Below are positions 43,301 through 55,300 of a DNA stretch of 64,000 bases, piece after piece (the first letter of the stretch is position 1; the number at the start of each line of letters is the position of its first letter). The translations under genes were made by a program, and so were the position numbers. This DNA is from Lachnospiraceae bacterium. GTDB lineage: Bacteria; Bacillota; Clostridia; Lachnospirales; Lachnospiraceae. The DNA lies in contig SVFN01000001.1 in assembly GCA_015056815.1 (NCBI GenBank), positions 62,001 to 126,000 of the forward strand, in the 5' to 3' direction. The notes beneath the pieces are model-generated. The model did not search any database, was not told the DNA's origin, and saw nothing but the letters and a program-made list of their open reading frames with translations.

Positions 43301-46300
43301 ATGAAGTGGTTCTTGGCGAAGATTATTATGATCTTGGTACTTTAAATGAACAGAATGAATATGTTCTGACGGCAGAATCTACTTTAACGATCCTGCCAAA
43401 GCCGGTACAGCTTGCAGCTGTTTCGACGGGAAAAGTCTATGACCATAATGCAGCATCCGGTCCGCAGCTTACTTATAAGGTAGTATCCTCCGGTGCTGTG
43501 GAAACGGTTCCGGCAAGCGGAGCGGCCAATGAAATGGCACAGATTGCTTCCATGCAGGCCAATATTGTATCAGATGCCGTATCAGCGCTTTGCGGAGAGG
43601 ATACGCTGCAGGGTGTATCCGTCAGAAGGGCAGAAGGGGAGAATGCCGGAGAATATCGTATGGACGTGGCGATAGATCAGAATGCCCTCAATCCGAATTA
43701 CAGGATCGACAATGTGATGATCCCGGCAATCTATACGATTGAAAAGGCGGATTATGTAAAAGCAGCAGATTTTGATGACAATGTGGAACGATATCCCTGG
43801 ACAGACAGGGGAACAAGAGGAAGTGTTCAGATCCTTGATAAGATAAAAGCGGATGAAAATCTGGCGGTTGAGGCAGAGTATGTGGTAAATGTTTCGGCCG
43901 TATCGGATACAGCGCAGCTGTTGACGGGAACGCCGATCGTGACAACCGGGAATTCTTTATCCTATGATCTGACCGGAAGCAGCGGGAGAGCAGGTGCGGT
44001 GGCAGAGATCCCGGTCACAATCTCAAGCCGCAATTATAAGGATTTTGAAACCAGTTTGAAGATAGAAACGTTAAGGACGAGAGGTACCATCAGCTGGAAA
44101 TCGGAAACCTATGAGAAGGTGTATGACGGCAATCCGGTGGATCTGGATAGTACCGAGTATTATACGACAAACAATCTTGACAGCGAAGCAGAGATCACGG
44201 TTACGTATTACTCGGATAAAGAGGGGACGCAGCCCATCTCGGCTCCCGTCAATGCGGGCACTTACTATGCAAGGGCCACAGTCGGAACCAGTTCGAATTA
44301 TGAGCAGGCAGCCACATCAACTGCAAAAAGGATCACAATCCGAAAAAGACCAGTTGCGGTAGAGGTGAAAAAAGCGAACAGTGCCATTACGAAGGTGTAT
44401 GATGGCGTGAAGACCGTGACAATACCGGCTCTTTACATAGCGGAAAGTGCCGACAGTGAGCCTGCCGGCGACAGCGGTATTCTTGCGGGGGCTACCGGTG
44501 TGTCCGGAGAAGCGCTGGTGATCAGTGGGATTACCGGTATCTTTGACAGTCCGAACGTTAATTTTGAAGGCAGTACTGTAACAGCACAGGCTGTTACGGT
44601 CTCTACAGGCAGCGCACTGGTAACGGGTGCTGCTTCCGATACCGTTCCTTCCAACTATGAGATTTCCTATGATATCGAAGGTGTGAGGGGCGTGATCACG
44701 CAAAAAGAGATTTGTGTACAGCCGGATGATAAAGAGAAGTTTTATGGAGATCCGGATCCCGAGCTTACTTATAGTGTTTGGGAAGGAGGATCCACTAGCG
44801 GGACAAAGCTTAATGTGACAATTCCGGGTCTTTCGTGCCAGCGTGACCAAACAGAGCAAAATGCGCTGGAGGAAGGAAACTACTATCATACTTGGATTGT
44901 GGGCGATAATACAAACTACATAATTTATAGAATCAACGGTAATTTCGTTATAAAGAAGCGTCCGATCACGGTGGATCTTGGCAAGGTCAATGCACAACTG
45001 AGTAAAGTATATGATGGCGACCCTGGTATTGATCTGCCTGATATTCAGATCCCTTCAAGACAACCGGCCAGTGTGACAAGCGGAGCCATTGTCGGTGGCG
45101 TTACGGGAGTTACAGGGGAAAGCTTTGTAATTCATGATCTTCGTGGTAATTTGGAAACAGCAGATGTCGGAACGGATAAGGCGGTCGCTATCCCGACACC
45201 TGATTGGGCTATACTTGAGTCTCATACCAGTATCACGGGTGGTGATGCAGAGCTTTCCAATTATAAATTTACGTTCATAACAAATGATGTGCGTGGTACA
45301 GTAACACCGAGAAACATTGAGGTAACAGTGAGAAACGCAAATGCGACCATCCAAAAGACCTACGATGGAACCAATACGGCATCAGTCGGGGCACTGTACA
45401 TTGCGGCGGACACAACGGATCCGGATGAAACGATCGGCACTCTTGCGGGTCAGACGGGAGTAGGTGGTCAGAAATTTAAGATCACCGGCATTACCGGTGT
45501 TTATCCGGGTGTGAATGTTGTTCGGGATCAGGAAGGAAATGTTATTCCCCAGCCTGTGAGTGTGAACAACTATGACGCGACAAACAGAAAAATCTCAGGG
45601 GTTACTATAGAGCCTGTGGGCGAAATGACAAGCATTGGAAACTATACCTTTACTTATGATGTAAACGGGGTAGAAGGAAAGATAGAGCCTATGCCGATCA
45701 GGGTTACGGCAAAAAATGCTTCCAAGGAGTATGATAAATGTCCGGCCAATCCGGCGGCGAATGAACTGGAATATGAAGTGACGCAGGATTCGGTAACCGG
45801 CGCTGCAATTACACCGACACCTGTACTTGAGGGGATCACGATTTCCCGCGCAGCCGGTGAAAATGTCGGGACCTATCCGATTACGGTTACGACAGATCCG
45901 ACAAAAGATCTGAACTATGAGATCGTGACAGCCGGTGCGGTCTTTACGATCAAACCCAAAAAGATCACGGTGGATCTAAACTGCGTAAACGGTGATCCGG
46001 CAATGGTCAGAGAATATGACGGAACAAACAGCGTGTCACTTCCGACGATCCATATTCCGGCGGCGGAAAGTGACGTGGCAAGCGACAGCGGTCTGGTGAC
46101 AGGTGCTTATACGGGCGTAAGCGGCGAAGCACTTGTGATCGGCAATATCACCGGTCACTATGAGAACGGTGATGTGGCGTATGACACAACAGGTGGAGCA
46201 GTCACAACAAAAGCAGTTACGATCGATCAGACAGTTGCTTCCGGCAGTGCATATGTGATCACGGGCGCATCAGTAAGCGCCGCAGAAGGCACCGCAACAG

Positions 46301-49300
46301 ACCCGTCCAATTATGCTGTTTTTTATCAGGTAAACGGTGTCAATGGTATGATCAGGCCAAAAAGGATCGATGCGACCATTACCGCGCAGAATAAGATCTA
46401 CGACGGAACAACAGATGCAAATGTGAATGTGAAAGTACTGAATAACATCGGAAGCGAGAGCTTTGAGGAAATCAACATCCCGGGAACTTTTGCAAGCAAG
46501 GATGTTCAGTATACCGGCACTACCGTGACGGCACAGGCGGTTACGATCAGCGCGGGAGCCATCACGACGACTGTAAGCGGCGGCGCGAAGCTTGCAAACT
46601 ATGATATCCACTATGCGGATACCGTGAATGCAAAGGTACTGCCCAAGACGGCAACGGCAGTTGTGATCGTGTCCGATAAGACTTACGACGGCACGACAGA
46701 TGCGGCAGTTACGGCAGAACTTACAACAGCAGGCGGTATCGTGACGGGAGAGTCCTTTAAGGTCAGCGGTCTGCAGGCACACTTTGCTGACAAAGATGTA
46801 TCGCTGGCAAGTGACGGCAGCGTGATCGCAAAAGATGTGACCGTGATCACAAGCGGTGCGTCCATTACAGCAGTAAATACACCACAGGCAGTGGTTAGCA
46901 ACTATGAGTTCTCTTATGACAGTGATACGGTAACGAAGCAGGCGATCATCAGGAAGAAAGCGGCAACGATCAGTCCAAATCCTAACCAGAGCAAGGTTTA
47001 TCTGGCGACAGAGCCTGCACTGACCTATAACGTGACAGGACTTGTAAGTGGTGAAGCGATCGAGTCGGGAAGCGTGATCGTATCCCGTGCAGCAGTTTTA
47101 GCGGATCCGGTAAGAGATGAAGTCGGAAGCTATCCGATCCATATAACTTTGGCAACAGGCTCAAACCTGAATTATGACATTCAGATCGTCACGGGTGAAG
47201 TCTTTGAGATCAAAAAAGCCGAAAATCCGTGGGTGACATCCCCGGCGGAGGTCGAAATCGCTTGTACCGATCAGGATGAAAAGACCTATTCCTTTGTCGA
47301 TCTGATCACCGGTGCGGGAATCGAAGGACTCAGAGCGGATACGATCGTTAGTTATTCGGCAGTGCAGATCACATCCGGTGAAGGAGTGATCGCAAAGAAA
47401 GCTGACAATTCGTTTGATGCACAGATCACCACAGACGGTGTGCTGAAGTTTAAACTGGATAAGAAGGCTGTTTCCAACAAGACAGCACAGTTAAGCGTAA
47501 CGGTAACCAACAAGAATTATAAGGATATCACACTTAAGTACATCGTAAAGACAGTACAGGGAACCGGAACCGTTGCATTTAAGAACAGCGGTGAATTTGT
47601 CAGAGAGTACAATGGCAGACCGATCAACTGGGAATATGATGGGACAAAAGAACTGCAGGGACAGTTAGATGGTAAGAAGATCGAATCCCTGTTTGAGACC
47701 AACAACAGCGAAGCACTGGCAACAGCAGGCGCAGTTACCTTTAGCTACAAAGGACAGACAGAACAGGAAATCGCAGATAATGCAGAGACCTACAGTGAAG
47801 ATCTGTCCTCGTCACCCAAGGATGTCGGGAAGTATCTGGTAACTGTAACGGTAAATGCTACCGACAGCTTTACAGCGGCGACAACATCAGCAGCCTTTGA
47901 GATCAGACCAAAAGAGCTTACCATTGATGTTAAGGCGAGAGACAAAGTTTATGACGGTACTACAAAGGTAGACTGGACGGCGTCGGTTGATACAGGAGTA
48001 GAAGGAGAGTATATTTCCGTCAAAGAGATTGCGGCGGAGTTTGACAGTAAAGATGCAGGAGAGCGGACTGTAACGATCACACCGACCGTAAGTGGCTCAG
48101 CATTTAATCTGTTATGCAATGGAAGAACCGACTTGAATAATTATAATGTCAGCATGGTTTCCGGTGCGGCTGTAAGGGCGAAGATTATGCCAAAGAAGTT
48201 GACAGCAGAAAACTTTGCGGTAGTGGTATCGGAGAAAGCATATGACGGCAGTGTAACTGTTTCACCGGAAGCTGTCACGGTAACGGTGGACAGGGATGCA
48301 CTGGTATCCGGCGAAGCCATCGCGATTACGGGTGTGGGTGGTACTTATGAGAACGCGGACGCAGGCGAAAGAGTTAAAGTCATGCTCGACTGGTCCAACG
48401 CGGTTAAGACTTTGACAGAGAGCAGTGAGGCAGTGACGGTAACGGATTCCTCGATCTTGAAAAATTATGACCTGTCAGCGTGCCCGCAGATCGCCTACGG
48501 TAAGGTGACCAAAGCAGTAAATACAGTAAGCGGACTTGTGATCACCGGATGGAAATACGGTAAATATAATGCCGAGAGCAATACACCGCAGGCTGAGGCT
48601 TCTTACGGCTCTGAGAACATGATCTTTGAATACAGGGCAAAGACGGCAACGGATGGGGCATACAGTCTGAATGTACCGACACAGGCCGGCGAGTACCTTG
48701 TACGTGCGAGAGTCGACGAATCTGCCAATTATGCCGGAGCGACGAGTGCGGCGGTAGAATTTACCATCTCTCCGTCAGCCATTACGATCACAGCATCAGA
48801 CAGAACGAAAGCCTATGGCGCAGACGTGGATATGCCGACGAGTCCGGAATACGGCAAAGACTATACAGTACAGCCGGCTTCGCAAGAGGATTACTTTAGC
48901 GCAGACGATAAGCTGAATGTTTCTCTGCGTACGGCAGCTGTCAAGTCATCACCGGCAGGTACTTATGCGATCACACCGGCTTATGAAAACACAAATTATC
49001 AGGCAACCTTAGTGACCGGTGCCTATACCGTTACCAGAGTAGATCTGGCAGTGGATGCACAGGGGTATTCCGGAGAATATGATGGTAAAGCGCACAGCGT
49101 GGCGATCAGACTGTCGGCGGCAGATAAGTCTGTTTCCGATGCAAGGATCTATCTGAGCACGGGGACAGCACTGAACAGCGAAAATTTTGCGACGGCAGGA
49201 GAAATGGTAAGCCCTGAATCCATTACAAGGAAGGATGCAGGCAGCACAACAGTTTACTACTATATTGATACACCGAATTATAAAGCGGATCCGCTGACCG

Positions 49301-52300
49301 GCAGTGCGGTGATCAACATCACACCGAAGAAGCTGACCGCGGTTGTGACGGCAAAGGATAAGACTTATGATGCGACGGATAGAGCAGAACTGACCGCGAC
49401 GGCTGCGACCAATATCGCAGGCGAGTCCTTAATGATCAGCGGCCTGACCGGAAGCTTTGCAACAGCAAATGTGGGTGAGCAGACCGTCACGATCAATACC
49501 GGCTCGGCAGTGATCCGTGGAGTGGGAACCACAAAGGCTTCCAACTATGAGGTGACGATCCCGGCGGCGACGACTGCATCTATTGCAAAAGCAGCGAACA
49601 GAGTGACCGTAAAACTGGATAGCTGGATTTATGACGGACAGGCGAAAACGGTCAGCACGAGCGCAACCTTTATGGGAGAAGGCGAACCGAAGATCAGTTA
49701 CAGCGAAAATGCGGCAAAAGACTTCGTGCAAGAGCAGCCGACTGAGGCAGGCACCTACTATGTCAAGGCAGAGGTTGCAGAAACAGCAAATTATGAAGCG
49801 GCGCAGGCCGTGAAAGAATTCACGATCTCTCCGGCAGCCATGACGATCACGGCAGACGGGTATCGCGGGACTTATGACGGCATGGCACATGGTATCAGCG
49901 TGAATGTGACGGTGCCTGGTGGACTGTCTTCGGATGCTGAGGTTTATTACAGCACGAAGGAACTTACAAAAGCAAACATTCAGGCAGCCATTACGATGGG
50001 TACGGCTGTGAAATCCGCGACGGATACGGCTGTGACCTTAACGACGGCAGGCAGCAAAGAGGTTTACTATTATGTTGTTTCCAACGACTTTACGGCAGAC
50101 TCTGTAAGCGGGAAAGAAACGATCACACTTGCGAAGAAAGCGATCAGCTTTACCTGGCCGGAAACGACGACTTTCGTTTATGACGGCACGGCAAAGACGG
50201 TGACGGCAGCGGCAGCAGGCTTCGTGGAAGGCGACGACGTAACAGTCGGTGCTTATGAGAGCGATGCAGGAAACAAACTGACAAACAGCGCGACAGCGGC
50301 AGGCACTTACACCGCAAAGGTAAAAGAGCTTGCAGGAAACGACAAAGACAATTACAGCATTAGTGCGACAGAAGCAACCGCATCCAGGGAATGGACCATC
50401 GCAAAGGCAGAAGCCAATGTGACGGCAGAAGCCTACACCGGTACTTATGACGGCAAGTTTCATGGCATTACGGTAAAAGCGGTAAGCGGTGAGCAGGATG
50501 TGACAGGAAAGGTAACAGTCTACTACAGCAGCAAAGAACTGAGCGCAGAGAACTATCAGGCGGCAGTGACAAGCAGCACCGATGCGAAGGTAACTGCGAA
50601 GGATACGGGAAAGACAGCGATCTACTATTATGTGACATCCGACAATTATCAGGTGATACCGGCGACAGGAAGCGCTATGATCACGATCACTCCGAAACCG
50701 GTAGGCTTTGACTGGTCAGAAGACAGCTTTACTTATGACGGGAAGCAAAAGGAGATCACGGCGGCTGTGAAAGCAGCAGATATTGAGAGCGGCGATGCAG
50801 TTAAAGTGGGAACCTATGAGTCGGCTGATACGACCACGAACAAAGCAACGAAGGCAGGTATCTATACTGCGAAGGTGGCAACACTTGACGGAGAATCCAA
50901 AGCAAATTATGCGATCGCGACAGATAGTGCGGTGAAAGAATGGACGATCAGCCAGAGTGCAAACAAGGTAACGATCGTATCCATGGAAGGCTGGACGTAT
51001 GGCGATACGCCGAAGACTCCTGATGCAAAAGCAGACTTTGGCACAGTGACATTTACATACAGTCAGGAAGAAAACGGTACCTATACGGCGGAAGTTCCGG
51101 TAAATGCAGGCACCTACTATGTGAAAGCAGCAGTGGCAGAGACAACGGATTATAAAGCAGCAGTCAGCTCACCGACAGCCTTTACGATCGAACCGAAAGA
51201 GGTCGGGATTACCTGGCAGAACGTTAAGAGCTTTGCTTATGACGGAACCGAAAAGACCGTGACGGCAGAAGTGGCAAAAGCCGATCTGGTAAGCGGTGAT
51301 GCAGTTACGATCGAGACCTATCAGAATAACACAAAGACCGAAGCTGGTGCGTATACCGCAAAGGCAACGGAGCTTGGCGGAGAGAAGGCGGCAAACTATA
51401 CCTTTGATCAGACCAAAGCAGTCTGTGACTGGGAGATTACCAAAGCTGCCATGACGGTAACAGCAGCAGGCACGGATAAGACGTATGACGGAAATGCCTA
51501 TGGCATTACGGTTACGACGGATACGAAGAATGCACCAAACGATGCACAGGTTTATTACAGTGACAAAGAACTGACAGATGCCAATATTGATGCAGCTATC
51601 ACATTAAAGACAGCGGTAACATCGGCTACAGACGCGGCAGTGACCTTGAAGGATGCAGGCAAGAAGGAGATTTTCTTCTATGTAAGATCCAATAACTTCA
51701 TCCCTTCACAGGCAACAGGCAGCGCAGTCATTACGATCGCTCCGAAACCGGTAAGCTTCACCTGGGAAGGAACCGAAGGACTGGTATACGACGGAACGGC
51801 AAAGACAGTTACGGCAAAAGTAGCGGATGCAGTCGGAACGGACATTGTAAACGCAGGCACCTATCAGGACAATGTAAAGACAGCGGCAGGTACGTACACG
51901 GCAAAAGTGCTGACACTTGCTGGCAAGGATGCAGCGAATTACACCATTTCTGCGACAGAAGCAACCGCAGCCAAAGCGTGGACGATCGCAAAGGCAGCGC
52001 TTAAGGTAACGGCAGCAGGCGTTGAGGAGACTTACGACGGCAATGCTTATGGTATCAGCGTGAGAGCGGAAGATGCAGACGGAAAGGAAGTAGCGGAAGC
52101 GGTCATTTATTACAGCAAGATTTCCCTGAATGCTTCCAATCTGGATAAGGCAGTAACGGATGCGAAGGATGACAAAGTAACCAGAAAAGAAGCAGGCAGT
52201 ACGACGATTTACTACTATGTGAAGGCAGACAATTATCAGATCGATAAGCAGACCGGAAACGCGAAGATCGTCATCGCAAAGAAACCGGCAGATCTGGAAT

Positions 52301-55300
52301 GGACGGCAGACAGCTTCACCTATGACGGGACCAAGAAGCAGATTACGGCGACAGTTGCGGCAGCAGATGTGGTAAAGGGCGATGAAGTAAGCGTAGATAC
52401 TTATACGAAAGACCTTACGAATAAGATCACAAATGAAGCTGTAGATGCAGGTGTTTATACGGCAAAAGCAGAAGTCCTCTCCGGCGAAGATGCGGCAAAC
52501 TACAGTATAAATGAGGCAACTGCTTCCAAGAGCTGGAACATTGCGAAAGCTTCGAACAACGTGAAGCTTGCCATCGCAGGTTGGAATTACGGCGAGAGTG
52601 CCAATGCTCCGATGGTAACGGCAACATTCGGACAGGAAACAGCGGTTATCACTTACAGCAGCGATAAACAGAATTACACCGAAAACGTTCCGGTTATGGC
52701 CGGCACCTGGTATGCAAGGGCAACGATCCCGGCAACGGATAATTATGGCGGAGCAGTGAGCACACCGGTTGAGTTTAAGATCAAAGCGGCAGCTCTGAAA
52801 GTGACATCCAAGGGATATGAAGGCGTTTATGACGGACAGGCACATGGCATTACCGTGACGGCAGATACGAAGAATGATGCCAACGCGGATGTGGAGATCT
52901 ATTACAGCGAGGAAGAACTGACCGAAGGAAACATCGCGGAAATGATCGCGGGTGGAAAAGCAGCCAAGACTCCTGTAACCAGAACAGACGCAGGCACAAC
53001 GAGAGTTTACTACTATGTGGCAACCAATAATTACAGCGCATTCCCGGTATGCGGAAGCGAACAGATAGTCATTGCGAAGAAAGAGGTTTCCTTCGTATGG
53101 CAGGCACAGAAGAGCTTCACCTATGACGGAGAAGAAAAGAGCGTGACCGCTACGGTATCCGGCAATGACATCGTCGGTGAAGATGAAGTTGTTGTGGAGG
53201 CTTATGAGGATAACAGCGCTGTGAAGGCAGGCGTTTATACCGCCAAAGTCAAAGCACTTGCAGGAACAAAGGCAGACAACTATACCTTTAATGAGGCAGA
53301 TGCAAAGGCTGAGTGGGAAATCGCAAGGGCAAAGATGCAGATCGTGGCAGAAGGATATCAGGGAACTTATGACGGAAAGGCTCACGGCATTACCGTGACG
53401 GCAGATACCGGAGAGATCCAGAGCGATGCTAAGATCTACTACAGTACCAAAGAACTGACGGCTGATAATCTTGAGTCCGTCATCAAACTCGGACAGGCCG
53501 TAACAGATAAGGCTGACAGCCTTGTAACCGTAAAAGAAGCAAAGACAACACCGATCTACTATTATGTAGTATCCGAAAACTTTGAGGCAGATCAGGTATC
53601 CGGAAGCGCAGACGTTAAGATCGCAAAGAAAGAAGTCGGATTTACCTGGAACGGTACACAGGGACTTGTTTACGATGGCAAAGAAAAGACTGTGACCGCC
53701 GATCTGACAGGTGTTGAGACAGGTGATGAAGTTTCCGTTGGAACTTATCAGTCAAATACCGGAAAGAAAGCTGGAAGCTATACGGCAAGCGTAACTTCCC
53801 TGACCGGAAAGGATGCGGCAAATTATACATTTGATCCGGCAAAGGCAAGCGTGAACTTTGTGATTGCAAAAGAAGGTCTTGCAGTAACAGCGGAAGGCTA
53901 CAAAGGAACTTATGATAAGAACGCCCATGGCGTGAAAGTGATGGCAGATGTGTCAGGCAATAAAGATGCAGATGTTAAGATCTGGTACAGCGAATCTGAA
54001 CTGACCGCAGAAAACATCGCACAGATGATCGAAGCGGGGACGGCGAAAGCAGAGAGCCCGACCAGAACAGATGCAGGCACGACAAAGGTTTACTACTATG
54101 TGACTTCCGAGGATTATGAGGCGGCTCCGATAAGCGGAAACGTGGATATCGTGATCGAGAAGAAGAAAGTCGGCTTTAACTGGCAGGCAGTGACAGAGTT
54201 TGCATATGACGGCAATGTGAAAAATGTTCAGGCGACAGTCACAGGCACTGTAGGTGGCGATGAGATTACGGTTGGTTCTTACGGTAATGATGCGGCAGGC
54301 AATGTACTGAATACGACAGCTGCAGCAGGCGAGTATACGGCAAAAGTAGCAGCGATCGCAGGCGCGAAGGCGGACAACTATTACTTCGATGAGACGAAGG
54401 CAGTGAAGAACTGGAAGATCACAAAGGCGGCGATCACGATCAAAGCGGCAGACAAGAGCAGCAGGTATGGTGAGGATATTGCAGAGCTTACTTATGAAGT
54501 GGGCGGTGCCTATGTGACAGGTGACGAGCTTGGCATTACGGTTGCGACAACAGCAACGAAGAACGCAAAAACGGGTACATATCCGATCACGGTAAGCTGG
54601 AATCAGAATCCGAACTATCAGGCAACGATCACGGGTGCGACTTACACGATCACAAAATCGGAAGAAGCAGCGGCAGAAGTGAAGGAGGATGAGATCAAGG
54701 TAACGAAGGCATCCGAACAGGAGAAGAAGGATGCGGCGATCACAGGTGTCAATGACACTATGGAATATTCCGCAGATGGCGGAACAACCTGGATCCCGGT
54801 ACCGAAGGGAGAGACTTCTTTGAAGAATCTTGCAGCAGGGACTTATCTGATCCGTGTAGCGGCGGACGAAAACCATGACGCCGGCAAACCGGTCAGTGTG
54901 ACAGTGGAAGTAAAGACCTATGCAGAAGATGGTGATAAGAAGGTTGACACCGATGAATTGAAGGATACTTACAAAGACGTGAAGCCGGCAGAAGGCAGTG
55001 TGATGGATACGCAGAATCTGACCATGGATGAAGTGATCGACAAGATCGCGCAGCCTTCTTCCAGAAAAGAACTGATTGAAAAAGCACTTGCAAACGAGAA
55101 TGGTGCAGCGGCAGTGGAAGTGATCAACGAAAACGGCGCACCGGTGAAGGCAGCATTAAACAGCTCTTATGTGGATCTGATCAATGAACTTCTGACAGCT
55201 GAGGAGCTGATCGAAGTAATGGCAGGCGCAAAGGCAAAATTAGAGCTGGTGATCTCACCGACAGATGAGAAGAAACTGGACAGCAAGGTAAAAGACGGCG

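Noticed and set aside
51706-53385. Long minus-strand open frame (559 codons) inside the giant gene
   Set aside because: It is the complement of repetitive, biased codons in the YDG repeats; composition is unnatural (Cys/Arg/Leu-rich), and there is no promoter. A similar frame at 53953-54876 is rejected for the same reason.
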